Below are positions 54,601 to 60,114 of a stretch of DNA of 64,000 nt, in pieces (the stretch's first letter is position 1; the number at the start of each line of letters is the position of its first letter). A model generated the notes under the pieces. It did not search any database. It was not told the origin of the DNA and was given only the letters and a program-made list of their open reading frames with translations. Position numbers and translations under genes: made by a program. This DNA is from Mytilus californianus (Eukaryota; Mollusca; Bivalvia; Mytilida; Mytilidae): NCBI RefSeq assembly GCF_021869535.1, contig NW_026262593.1, positions 69,156,322 to 69,220,321 on the forward strand. The letters are read 5' to 3'.

Positions 54601-57600
54601 AGGAGTCCAGTGATGGTGATTGTTGTTAGTCTATTTTCTGAGAGGAGTCCAGTGTTGGTGCTTGTTGTTTGTCTATTTTCTGAGAGGGGTCCAGTGTTGG
54701 TGGATGTTCTTGTTTGTATGTCTATTTTCTGAGAGGGGTCCAGTGTTGGTGATTGGTGTTTGTATGTCTATTTTCTGAGAGGGGTCCAGTGTTGGTGGTT
54801 GTTGTTTGTATGTCTATTTTCTGAGAGGAGTCCAGTGTTGGTTGTTCTTGTTTGTATGTCTATTTTCTGAGAGGGGTCCAGTGTTTGTGGTTGTTGTTTG
54901 TATGTCTATTTTCTGAGAGGAGTCCAGTGTTGGTGGTTGGTGTTTTTATGTCTATTTTCTGAGAGGAGTCCAGTGTTGGTGGTTGGTGTTTGTCTATTTT
55001 CTGAGAGGGGTCCAGTGTTGGTGGTTGTTGTTTGTATGTCTATTTTCTGAGAGGAGTCAGGTGTTGGTGGTTGGTGTTTGTATGTTTTTTTTCTGAGAGG
55101 GGTCCAGTGTTGGTGGTTGTTGTTTGTCTATTTTCTGAAAGGGGTCCAGTGTTGGTGGTTGTTGTATATTTTCTGAGAGGGGTCCAGTGTTGGTGGTTGT
55201 TGTTTGTATGTCTATTTTCTGAGAGGAGTCCAGTATGAGTGGTTGGTGTTTGCATGTCTATTTTCTGAGAGGGGTCCAGTTTCTGTGGTTGTTGTTTGTA
55301 TGTCTATTTTCTGAGAGGAGTCCAGTGTTGGTGGTTGGTGTTTGTATGTCTTTTTTCTGAGAGGAGTCCAGTGTTGGTGGTTGTTGTTTGTCTATTTTCT
55401 AAGAGGAGTCAAGTGTTGGTTGTTCTTGTTTGTATGTCTATTTTCTGAGAGAGGTCCAGTGTTGGTGGTTGTTGTTTGTCTATTTTCTGAGAGGGATCTG
55501 GTGTTGGTGGTTGGTGTTTGTATGTCTATTTTCTGAGAGGAGTCCAGTTTTGGTGATTGTTGTTTGTATGTCTATTTTCTGAGAGAGGTCCAGTGTTGGT
55601 GGTTGTTGTTTGTCTATTTTCTGAGAGGGATCTGGTGTTGGTGGTTGGTGTTTGTATGTCTTTTTCGTGAGAAGGGTCCAGTGTTGGTGGTTGTTTGTAT
55701 GTCTATTTTCTGAGAGGGGTCCAGTTTTGGTGGTTGTTGTTTGTATGTCTTTTTTCTGAGAGGAGTCTAGTTTTGGTGGTTGTTGTTTTATGTCTTTTTT
55801 CTGAGAGGAGTCCAGTTTTGGTGGTTGTTGTTTGTATGTCTTTTTTCTGAGAGGAGTCCAGTTTCGGTGGCTGTTGTTTGTATGTCTTTTTTCTGAGAGG
55901 GGTCCAGTGTTGGTGGTTGTTGTTTGTATGTCTTTTTTCTGAGTGGAGTCCAGTTTTGGTGGTTGTTGTTTGTATGTCTTTTTTCTGAGAGGGGTCCAGT
56001 TTCGGTGGTTGTTGTTTGTATGTCTTTTTTCTGAGAGGAGTCCAGTTTTGGTGGTTGTTGTTTGTATGTCTTTTTTCTGAGAGGGGTCCAGTGTTGGTGG
56101 GTCTTGTTTGTATGTCTATTTTCTGAGAGGAGTCCAGTGTTGGTGGTTGTTGTTTGTACGTCTATTTTCTGAGAAGAGTCCAGTGTTGGTGGTTGTTGTT
56201 TGTATGTCTTTTTTCTGAGAGGGGTCCAGTGTTGGTGGTTGGTGTTTGTATGTCTATTTTCTGAGAGGGGTCCAGTTTCGGTGGTTGTTGTTTGTTTGTC
56301 TTTTTTCTGAGAGGAGTCCAGTTTTGGTGGTTGTTGTTTGTATGTCTTTTTTCTGAGAGGGGTCCAGTGTTGGTGGTTGGTGTTTGTATGTCTATTTTCT
56401 GAGAGGGGTCCAGTTTTGGTGGTTGTTGTTTGTATGTCTTTTTGTCTGAGAGGAGTCCAGTTTTGGTGGTTGTTGTTTGTATGTCTTTTTTCTGAGAGGA
56501 GTCCAGTTTTGGTGGTTGTTGTTTGTATGTCTTTTTTCTGAGAGGAGTCCAGTTTTGGTGGTTGTTGTTTGTATGTCTTTTTTCTGAGAGGGGTCCAGTG
56601 TTGGTGGTTGTTGTTTGTCTATTTTCTGAGTGGAGTCCAGTGTTGGTGGTTGTTGTTTGTATGTCTATTTTCTGAGAGGGGTCCAGTTTCGGTGGTTGTT
56701 GTTTGTATGTCTTTTTTCTGAGAGGAGTCCAGTTTTGGTGGTTGTTGTTTGTATGTCTTTTTTCTGAGAGGGGTCCAGTGTTGGTGGTTGGTGTTTGTAT
56801 GTCTATTTTCTGAGAGGGGTCCAGTTTCGGTGGTTGTTGTTTGTATGTCTTTTTTCTGAGAGGAGTCCAGTTTTGGTGGTTGTTGTTTGTATGTCTTTTT
56901 TTCTGAGAGGAGTCCAGTGTTGGTGGTTGGTGTTTGTATGTCTATTTTCTGAGAGGGGTCCAGTGTTGGTGGTTGTTGTTTGTATGTCTATTTTCTGAGA
57001 GGAGTCCAGTGTTGGTGGTTGGTGTTTGTATGTCTATTTTCTGAGAGGAGTCCATGTTGGTGGTTGTTGTTTGTATGTCTTTTTTCTGAGAGGAGTCCAG
57101 TTTTGGTGGTTGTTGTTTGTATGTCTTTTTTCTGAGAGGGGTCCAGTGTTGGTGGTTGTTGTTTGTCTATTTTCTGAGAGGAGTCCAGTGATGGTGATTG
57201 TTGTTAGTCTATTTTCTGAGAGGAGTCCAGTGTTGGTGCTTGTTGTTTGTCTATTTTCTGAGAGGGGTCCAGTGTTGGTGGATGTTCTTGTTTGTATGTC
57301 TATTTTCTGAGAGGGGTCCAGTGTTGGTGATTGGTGTTTGTATGTCTATTTTCTGAGAGGGGTCCAGTGTTGGTGGTTGTTGTTTGTATGTCTATTTTCT
57401 GAGAGGAGTCCAGTGTTGGTTGTTCTTGTTTGTATGTCTATTTTCTGAGAGGGGTCCAGTGTTTGTGGTTGTTGTTTGTATGTCTATTTTCTGAGAGGAG
57501 TCCAGTGTTGGTGGTTGGTGTTTTTATGTCTATTTTCTGAGAGGAGTCCAGTGTTGGTGGTTGGTGTTTGTCTATTTTCTGAGAGGGGTCCAGTGTTGGT

Positions 57601-59231
57601 GGTTGTTGTTTGTATGTCTATTTTCTGAGAGGAGTCAGGTGTTGGTGGTTGGTGTTTGTATGTTTTTTTTCTGAGAGGGGTCCAGTGTTGGTGGTTGTTG
57701 TTTGTCTATTTTCTGAAAGGGGTCCAGTGTTGGTGGTTGTTGTATATTTTCTGAGAGGGGTCCAGTTTTGGTGGTTGGTGTTTGTATGTCTATTTTCTGA
57801 GAGGAGTCCAGTGTTGGTGGTTGGTGTTTGTGTGTCTATTTTCTGAGAGGAGTCCAGTGTTGGTGTTGTTGTTTGTATGTATTTTTTCTGAGAGGAGTCA
57901 GGTGTTGGTGGTTGGTGTTTGTATGTTTTTTTTCTGAGAGGGGACCAGTGTTGGTGGTTGTTGTTTGTCTATTTTCTGAGAGGGGTCCAGTGTTGGTGGT
58001 TGTTGTTTATTTTCTGAGAGGGGTCCAGTTTTGGTTGTTGGTGTTCGTCTATTTTCTGAGAGGGGTCCAGTGTTGGTGGTTGTTGTTTGTCTATTTTCTG
58101 AGAGGGGTCCAGTGTTGGTGGTTGTTGTTTGTCTATTTTCTGAGTGGAGTCCAGTGTTGGTGGTTGTTGTATGTCTATTTTCTGAGAGGGGTCCAGTGTT
58201 GGTGGTTGTTGTTTGTATGTCTTTTTTCTGAGAGGAGTCTGGTGTTGGTGGTTGTTGTTTGTATGTCTATTTTCTGAGAGGGGTCCAGTGTTGGTGGTTG
58301 TTGTTTGTATGTCTATTTTCTGAGAGGGGTCCAGTGTTGGTGGTTGTTGTTTGTATGTCTATTTTCTGAGAGGAGTCCAGTGTTGGTGGTTGTTGTTTGT
58401 CTATTTTCTGAGAGGAGTCCAGTGTTGGTTGTTCTTGTTTGTATGTCTATTTTCTGAGAGGGGTCCAGTGTTGGTGGTTGTTGTTTATATGTCTATTTTC
58501 TGAGAGGGGTCCGGTGTTGGTGGTTGATGTTGTCTGCTGTACTGTCGAATATTTTGTGGTAATTCTTCACATCTTTTTCATATACATGTATTATGGAAAA
58601 TTTTTAAGACAGGAATGCCATAGATTACTCATAGTTTTGTCAAGCACCAACAACAATTCAGGGACATTTTGTGCATTTTCTTATAATTTTGGTCAGGTTT
58701 ATTAATATACAATGCAGGCTAGCTCTTTGCTTATACTAGAAGTAACCAAAGACTTTAAAATTGGTATTTGCTGCTTCTCAGCTAAGCACGCAGCATTAAG
58801 GAGTAAGAGCAAAGACTGGTAGGCTCGGAGTCAGAATAATGTGTCTGGGTAAGGTGACATCTCTTCCTGCGGATTGTTACCTTGTGAACTAGCACGTTAA
58901 AAATCCGGCTCAGTGTGTTGGTCTAGTACAAAGCAGGGTAAATGTCCATATAACATTAACATGTTCTCGTCCTGAATATGCATATTAATTTGCCGCTGGA
59001 CGTTAAGCAGTCATCCATCATCATCATCATCATATACTAGAAGTGCCAACCTTTCCTATTGCAGGAGATATTACTCTTGGATGTACCACTATGAATTAGC
59101 TTATACAAATTAGTACCTCAATTGAAAACAGGTTTTCTAGGTACATGTAGTATTTTTCACCAATTAAAGGGTACTATGAATTTTACTTACCTGTAATTTA
59201 CCAAGGAATTGGTACTCATTTTAGTTGACAT
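21492..59231 (-). CDS. KCNAB: Voltage-gated K+ channel beta subunit (Kv-beta), 12 coding exons
   Basis: Joined exons (minus strand, 5' to 3'): 59231-59191, 44538-44495, 37733-37696, 37211-37132, 36456-36367, 34796-34753, 33645-33559, 27049-26843, 26167-26073, 24304-24184, 22806-22718, 21638-21492. Each junction has an AG acceptor and GT donor and the phases agree, giving 1083 nt and 360 residues. Kv-beta proteins form cytoplasmic tetramers docked on the T1 domain of Shaker-type Kv channels, bind NADP(H) and tune inactivation and trafficking. Visible here are D59, Y64, K92 and N132 (catalytic tetrad; human Kv-beta2 85/90/118/158), T30-W31 and Q37, S162-R163, Q188, W217-S218-P219, K228, Y236, R238, S299 and Q303 (cofactor pocket). 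Odd points: L306 stands where human has Glu332, G222 where human has Cys248, and the C-terminus is about 19 residues longer. Promoter, 5' UTR exons and poly(A) site were not located. Vertebrate paralogues 1-3 cannot be distinguished in a mollusc. Confidence 0.95.
21825..22165 (+). repeat. Dispersed family B, copy 1
   Basis: Shared with 26190-26370 and 33764-34060: TGTTGCTGTATATCATATTT, TTTTGTACATAAATCAGGC, CTTCTATGTCATTAGGTCTC, GTGGAGAGTTGTCTCATTG and ACCACATCTTCTT at the 3' end. Sits in intron 11, 190 bp from exon 12. A reading frame across it is not a gene. Confidence 0.8.
22417..22600 (+). mobile_element. Second copy of the CTGTGG MITE, right end decayed, intron 11 side
   Basis: Begins TA|CTGTGGATTCATTTATTAT, contains GATTGAGGAAAACTGG, TGGATATTTGATTTCGTGG and CCAAAGTCTGCATACA, matching the reverse complement of the 34877 copy. 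The right terminus is no longer clear. It lies between exon 12 and exon 11. Confidence 0.7.
22718..22806 (-). CDS. KCNAB: KCNAB coding exon 11 (residues 283-312)
   Basis: 89 nt, acceptor TTGTAG, donor GTAATT. It encodes [16 protein letters not shown], then [14 protein letters not shown]299, Q303 and N307 are the conserved NADP-binding positions, but L306 stands where human Kv-beta2 has Glu332. Confidence 0.95.
23800..23950 (+). repeat. Dispersed mussel repeat, family C fragment, intron 10
   Basis: TTTGTACTTTATTTGACC, GATTCGAGCTTCACTGATGA, GTCTTTAGTAGATAAAACCC and GGTATCTATGACGAGTATA match a repeat I recognise from mussels. Confidence 0.6.
24010..24150 (-). pseudogene. Decayed tandem copy of KCNAB exon 10 3' end with donor
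   Basis: On the minus strand, ATAATAGCAGACAAATAGGA and GTTCTATATCTCAGTTA, then TTTAG|GTAGGT, parallel the end of exon 10 (ATTATAGCAGACAGATTAGG, TTAG|GTATGT). One base is missing from the frame, giving a stop. Flanking intron sequence (GCTAGGGTTGTTAAC against GCTACAGGTAGGCTTGTTAAC) is duplicated too, so this is an approximately 120-bp tandem duplication across the exon/intron junction. It is not expected to be a functional exon. Confidence 0.8.
24184..24304 (-). CDS. KCNAB: KCNAB coding exon 10 (residues 243-283)
   Basis: 121 nt, acceptor AATAG, donor GTATGT. It encodes [20 protein letters not shown], then [20 protein letters not shown] and the first base of Ala283. A decayed tandem copy of its 3' end with a donor lies immediately downstream. 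Confidence 0.95.
25090..25935. repeat. Degenerate ~155-bp tandem repeat interrupted by family A copy
   Basis: Units share GTCAAAGTCC..ATCTCTGAA, CAAAAACAAGAGAGTTTC and TCAATCTAAATAACAGC..TAAAGTTTTGAGTAAAT. Interruption at 25250-25600. Confidence 0.6.
25250..25600. repeat. Dispersed mussel repeat, family A, copy 2 (inverted)
   Basis: Inverted relative to 120-640 (TGCCTGTCCCAAGTCAGGAA, GGGGCCAGCTGAAGCCC). It interrupts a degenerate 155-bp tandem repeat that continues on both sides (25090-25250 and 25600-25930), within intron 9. Confidence 0.8.
26073..26167 (-). CDS. KCNAB: KCNAB coding exon 9 (residues 211-242)
   Basis: 95 nt, acceptor CCCTAG, donor GTAAGA. It encodes [20 protein letters not shown], then [12 protein letters not shown]217, S218, P219, K228, Y236 and R238 form the cofactor pocket. 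G222 replaces the Cys of the vertebrate WSPLAC motif. Confidence 0.96.
26190..26375 (+). repeat. Dispersed family B, copy 2 (truncated), intron 8
   Basis: Starts GGCTGTATATCATATTTGTT, includes ATAAATCAGGCTGTTAGTTT and AGTGATCTATAGTTACTAAC, and stops before the shared TCTCATTG 3' motif. It begins 20 bp from the exon 9 acceptor. Confidence 0.75.
26843..27049 (-). CDS. KCNAB: KCNAB coding exon 8 (residues 142-211)
   Basis: 207 nt, the longest coding exon; acceptor TTTTAG, donor GTATGG. It contains [20 protein letters not shown] and [15 protein letters not shown]162, R163 and Q188 match cofactor-binding positions 188, 189 and 214 of human Kv-beta2. A hAT-like element ends 60 bp upstream of its acceptor. 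Confidence 0.97.
27109..28369. mobile_element. Non-autonomous hAT-like element in KCNAB intron 7
   Basis: Terminal inverted repeats CAGTGTTCTCCCCAGG (27109) and CCTGGGGAGAACACTG (ending 28369), with similar subterminal AGCGCTG motifs. Flanked by the direct repeat AAAATA (27103-27108 and 28370-28375). The CAGTG terminus fits hAT elements, although their duplications are usually 8 bp. 1261 bp with no transposase frame. It sits 60 bp from the exon 8 acceptor. Confidence 0.8.
27753..27848. mobile_element. Nested near-perfect palindrome (foldback) with flanking duplication
   Basis: Two arms of about 48 bp (27753-27800 and 27801-27848) meet at TATGTAATTACATA with only a few mismatches. They are flanked by direct repeats ATGTCCAGC at 27745-27753 and 27849-27857, as expected of an insertion. 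It lies inside the hAT-like element. Confidence 0.85.
28770..32674. mobile_element. 3.9-kb non-autonomous hAT-like element in KCNAB intron 7
   Basis: Perfect 8-bp target duplication GTTCAGCC at 28762-28769 and 32675-32682. Ends CATGGCTTCCAAAA and (reverse complement of the right end) CAGGGCTTCCAAAA. Subterminal GTCCGGCTG motifs occur at both ends. No transposase frame is visible; the interior includes the 122-bp tandem array at 29800-30780. The 8-bp duplication and CAGGG-type end indicate the hAT superfamily. Confidence 0.87.
29800..30780. repeat. About 122-bp tandem repeat, 8 copies, inside the hAT-like element
   Basis: Units run from TATGGTTTAGGGGTGGGGAT through CAAGTTCTCAAACAGGAGGG and GACTCCCC to TTGTTATATTGTCCCATACA. 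Copies start near 29810, 29931, 30051, 30171, 30291, 30412, 30532 and 30655. The last copies are diverged. Apparent proteins here are repeat translations. Confidence 0.93.
33040..33290. repeat. Degenerate copy of the 154-bp repeat family, intron 7
   Basis: TTATAAAGGACATAACTTGA and GAACGGTGAAAGTGA, then CTCAGCAATTTTTTTC, match units at 17860-18200. The ends are not preserved. It lies outside the hAT-like element, 0.27 kb from exon 7. Confidence 0.7.
33559..33645 (-). CDS. KCNAB: KCNAB coding exon 7 (residues 113-142)
   Basis: 87 nt, acceptor TTTTAG and donor GTATGT. It encodes [20 protein letters not shown] followed by PDSHTPME. N132 in FANRPD is the fourth catalytic residue. Confidence 0.95.
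33764..34060 (+). repeat. Dispersed family B, copy 3, intron 6
   Basis: Best-preserved copy: GTGCCTGTTCCAAGTCAGGA, TATATCAGGCCGACAGTTTT, TGTCATTTGGTCTCTGGTGG, AGAGTTGTCTCATTGGCATT and ACCGCATCTTCTTATTCTT. The CCAAGTCAGGA start resembles the end of family A, so A and B may be related. Confidence 0.8.
34753..34796 (-). CDS. KCNAB: KCNAB coding exon 6 (residues 98-113)
   Basis: 44 nt, acceptor TTTCAG and donor GTGAGA. It encodes [14 protein letters not shown] and the first base of Gly113, nearly identical to the family segment [16 protein letters not shown] mariner-type MITE lies 80 bp upstream in intron 5. Confidence 0.95.
34877..35067 (-). mobile_element. Mariner-type MITE in intron 5
   Basis: 191 bp bounded by CTGTGG...CCACAG and flanked by TA at both ends. 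Inner motifs include TGCAGACTTCAGCAAAACCA and CCTCAATCCAC. It belongs to a family I recognise as common in mussels; a second, opposite-orientation copy is at 22417. No coding capacity. Confidence 0.8.
35647..35698 (-). pseudogene. Two decayed copies of KCNAB exon 5 3' end with donor
   Basis: On the minus strand AAACTATACTGAGGTGGAAA|GTAATT and AAGTATAATGGTGTGGAAA|GTAAGT resemble the exon 5 end AAACTATACTGGGGTGGAAA|GTAAGT. They lie in intron 5, about 0.7 kb downstream of exon 5. Too short to encode anything; chance similarity is unlikely for two adjacent copies. Confidence 0.7.
36367..36456 (-). CDS. KCNAB: KCNAB coding exon 5 (residues 68-98)
   Basis: 90 nt, acceptor TTTCAG and donor GTAAGT. 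It encodes [17 protein letters not shown], then [14 protein letters not shown]92 in STK is the catalytic lysine. Two decayed copies of its last ~20 nt plus donor sit about 0.7 kb downstream in intron 5. Confidence 0.95.
36720..37010. repeat. Degenerate copy of the 152-bp repeat family, intron 4
   Basis: GTCCTGAATGGGAAAAGTGA, GTCATCAGTAACAACATAT and TTACTCCAGAACAGTAAAAC resemble the units at 5454-5860. Two diverged units. Confidence 0.65.
37132..37211 (-). CDS. KCNAB: KCNAB coding exon 4 (residues 42-68)
   Basis: 80 nt, acceptor TTCAG and donor GTAAGT. It starts [13 protein letters not shown] and contains [11 protein letters not shown], the aldo-keto reductase active-site signature with D59 and the proton-donor Tyr Y64. 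It ends with two bases of Lys68. Confidence 0.96.
37696..37733 (-). CDS. KCNAB: KCNAB coding exon 3 (residues 29-41)
   Basis: 38 nt, acceptor CCAG and donor GTAAGT. It encodes [14 protein letters not shown]30, W31 and Q37 correspond to cofactor-contacting Thr56, Trp57 and Gln63 of human Kv-beta2. The exon ends on a codon boundary. Confidence 0.95.
37740..42430 (-). other. KCNAB: KCNAB intron 2, unique part
   Basis: AT-rich intron sequence with one SINE remnant (38655-38790). No coding segment was recognised; frames at 38930-39178 lack motifs. Confidence 0.6.
38655..38790 (-). mobile_element. Degenerate SINE copy in intron 2
   Basis: Plus strand contains AAGGAAGCCTGAATACCCAG and GACAGGAAAACTGGCAATTC, then a remnant of the tRNA-like head (GTGTTGACAGTCTGGTTATC). 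Same family as 6040-6266, more diverged. Confidence 0.7.
42437..44460 (-). repeat. Exon 2-derived 42-bp minisatellite, about 48 copies
   Basis: Tandem units of 42 bp, with 38-bp variants lacking an ACAG block. Read on the gene's strand, each unit contains GAGTATCTTGTGTAGGCCTA followed by GGTCAGTTCT. Exon 2 and its donor read GAGTATCTTGTGTAGGCCTA followed by GGTAAGTTCT. Extended by ten bases upstream, 37 of 40 positions agree: 31 exon bases and 9 intron bases. A diverged unit (about 44445-44480) bridges exon and array. Because 42 is divisible by 3, stop-free frames appear on both strands; these are not proteins. Confidence 0.95.
44495..44538 (-). CDS. KCNAB: KCNAB coding exon 2 (residues 14-29)
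   Basis: 44 nt between CAG (44541-44539) and donor GTAAGT (44494-44489). It encodes [14 protein letters not shown] and the first base of Gly29, the first beta-strand of the aldo-keto reductase barrel. Its 3' half plus donor is the evident source of the minisatellite that begins about 50 bp further into intron 2. Confidence 0.93.
44640..45900. repeat. 42-bp minisatellite, about 30 copies, intron 1
   Basis: Units contain ATTCTAGTATGGTATAAAG followed by AATCAATGTCGGTTAAACCT. Copies vary between GTCGG, GTAGG and GTTGG, and between CCTGTTATT and CCTAATATT. The CCTAATATT variant recurs every few units, indicating short higher-order repeats. It begins about 100 bp from the exon 2 acceptor, upstream in the transcript. 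The 14-residue periodic frames are an effect of the period. Confidence 0.95.
45905..46765 (-). other. KCNAB: KCNAB intron 1, unique part
   Basis: No coding segment. A short stretch GATGTTGCCTACCTACCC (about 46430) is inverted relative to the GGGTAGGCAACATCAAA of the 47326 segment. Confidence 0.5.
46770..47356 (+). repeat. Possible LINE 3' end with (TTC)n tail, intron 1
   Basis: CCTTGTGAGCCCATTTGATG and GAAATAAAGCATC followed by (TTC)4 looks like the 3' terminus of a CR1/L2-type retrotransposon. Upstream, GTCCCTTGGTGCCTC..TGCAGTT occurs twice (about 46903 and 47079). No reverse transcriptase is present. Confidence 0.45.
47326..47505 (+). repeat. Duplicated ~170-bp segment, copy 1
   Basis: From GATGGAAATAAAGCATC(TTC)n through TGGCCAAAAACCAAATAAAA and CATGGGTAGGCAACATCAAA to CGCCCTACAAGGTATCCTT. 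Nearly identical to 47892-48071. Confidence 0.92.
47700..47890. repeat. ~36-bp tandem repeat (TTAGAATTCAGCCTTATGTG)
   Basis: Units of CAAACACCTGGTTAGAATTC with AGCCTTATGTGTG, five copies here, continuing diverged at 48090-48160 beyond copy 2 of the duplicated segment. Confidence 0.85.
47892..48071 (+). repeat. Duplicated ~170-bp segment, copy 2, inside the 36-bp array
   Basis: Matches 47326-47505 with very few differences (GCATC/ACATC, CTTCTGTTG/CTTCTATTG, CCTACAAGG/CCTATAAGG). It splits the 36-bp tandem repeat. Confidence 0.92.
48165..49335 (-). other. KCNAB: KCNAB intron 1, unique part before the giant array
   Basis: AT-rich, no coding segment or repeat boundary recognised. Confidence 0.5.
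49340..58530. repeat. Giant 46-bp minisatellite, about 200 copies, intron 1
   Basis: Unit on the plus strand: TATGTCTATTTTCTGAGAGG, then GGTCCAGTGTTGGTGGTTGT and a TGTTTG link. Units of 42 bp lack the TATG. Variants are ATTTT versus TTTTT, GAGTCC versus GGGTCC, GTTTTGG and GTTTCGG. The array is strongly GT-rich on the plus strand, so the pre-mRNA strand is CA-rich. Many short frames ([13 protein letters not shown]-like) are period artefacts. Confidence 0.97.
52592..57746. repeat. 2.58-kb higher-order tandem duplication inside the 46-bp array
   Basis: About 52592-55168 is repeated as about 55169-57746. Rare variants keep a constant offset of 2577 bp, for example GTCCAGTATG at 52651 and 55228, and GTCTTTTTCG at 53081 and 55658. 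The offset becomes 2578 after one extra T near 56899. Identity looks almost perfect. Confidence 0.93.
58755..59035 (+). mobile_element. Second type of SINE with (CAT)n tail, intron 1
   Basis: Contains ACATCTCTTCCTGCGGATTG, GCACGTTAAAAATCCGGCTC, GTCCTGAATATGCATATTAA and TGGACGTTAAGCAGTCATCC and ends in (ATC)n at 59012-59033. This pattern matches a widespread bivalve SINE family by memory. No clear target duplication was identified. Confidence 0.65.
59191..59231 (-). CDS. KCNAB: KCNAB coding exon 1 (residues 1-14)
   Basis: 41 nt. ATG is the first triplet after a pyrimidine-rich tract ending in CAG, and the exon ends AG|GTAAGT. It reads [13 protein letters not shown] plus AG, which completes an Arg codon with the first G of exon 2, giving NYRYLGKSG, matching the family pattern FYRNLGKSG. 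Because the ATG abuts a good 3' splice site, an untranslated or alternative exon probably lies at higher coordinates. A weak candidate donor (GTGAGTAAAT) is at about 60304-60313. The start codon is likely but not proven. Confidence 0.8.
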
Positions 59232-59689
59232 CTGAAATTCATAAAAAAAAAAGATGTAAAAATTTAAATCGTTACATTACATGTATGTTTCATATCTGTA
59301 CTTTTGATTGGCTGAAAGCAACTGCTAGGCAATATCAAATTGTATTTCTCAATAAAATTTGACATTTGTGACAGCATGTGCTTTTCATGACAACTTTACA
59401 ACAATGCATATGAAAACAAAAGGAAAATTTGCTATAACTCATAATTTGATGGTTGTAGCATAAAAATGTAATTATGTATAGGAATTGAATGCTTCTTTTT
59501 TAATTTTATAGGGTTGTAAAAGCATTTATTGTGCACACATTTTTAGTATGAAGTGCTTCCGTACTTCAGTCAATGCTTTTACACCCAACAAAAGTACAAA
59601 CAGAGGCATTCAATTCTTAAATAAAATGAAATTTCAAAATTCTAAATTACACTTTCTGTAATGGTAACCTTTATCATAATTGCAATTAA

Positions 59690-60112
59690 TAAATGAATGT
59701 GTCCATCGGACACAGATGATGCCCCGCTTGCATATAACATTATAAAGGAACATAACTAGGACACTGTAAAAGTGAAACCACCCAAAATGGAACTTGATCT
59801 GTGTTTTGTGGTAATAAGCATTGTGTATAAGTTTCCTAACATTTGGTTGCGGCAAACAAAAGTTAGAGAACGGAAACGAAAAATTCATCATTTTTTCTAT
59901 TTATGAAGGGGCATAACTCCATAACGGTAAAAGAGATGCCACCCAAATTTGAAATTGATCTAAGTTTTGTGGTAATAAGCATTGTGTATAAGTTTCATGA
60001 CATTTGGTTGAGGCAAACTAAAGATAGAGAACAGAAAACAGAAAACAATTTCAGGACGTACGAACGTACAAGGGTAAACCTTAATGCCCCCTCCGTCACG
60101 GCGGGGACATAA
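59690..60112. mobile_element. Non-autonomous element with ~154-bp internal repeats, copy 2
   Basis: Left end AATGTGTCCATCGGACACAG then GATGATGCCCCGC; right end GTCACGGCGGGGACATAA. Two internal units. Near-complementary ends (GATGCCCCGC and GCGGGGACAT) suggest short terminal inverted repeats. Lies just upstream of KCNAB exon 1. Confidence 0.8.
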
Positions 60113-60114
60113 AT

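Larger units (their letters stand above)
44539..59190 (-). other. KCNAB: KCNAB intron 1, minisatellite-rich
   Basis: 14.65 kb. About 10.4 kb is tandem arrays (44640-45900 and 49340-58530). The remainder holds a LINE-like 3' end, a duplicated 165-bp segment and a SINE. Translated reading frames inside the arrays follow from the repeat period and are not genes. Confidence 0.85.

Noticed and set aside
42437-58530. CRISPR arrays
   Set aside because: Arrays have no unique spacers, vary by point mutation and lie in introns of an animal gene.
49340-58705. Cys/Trp/Val-rich repeat frames ([13 protein letters not shown]) as membrane or secreted repeat proteins
   Set aside because: They restart whenever a 42-bp unit interrupts the 46-bp register, which is what a non-coding VNTR produces.
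59270-59320. CCAAT-box promoter immediately upstream of exon 1
   Set aside because: A CCAAT is present on the minus strand, but a splice acceptor directly precedes the ATG, so this is more likely intron sequence.
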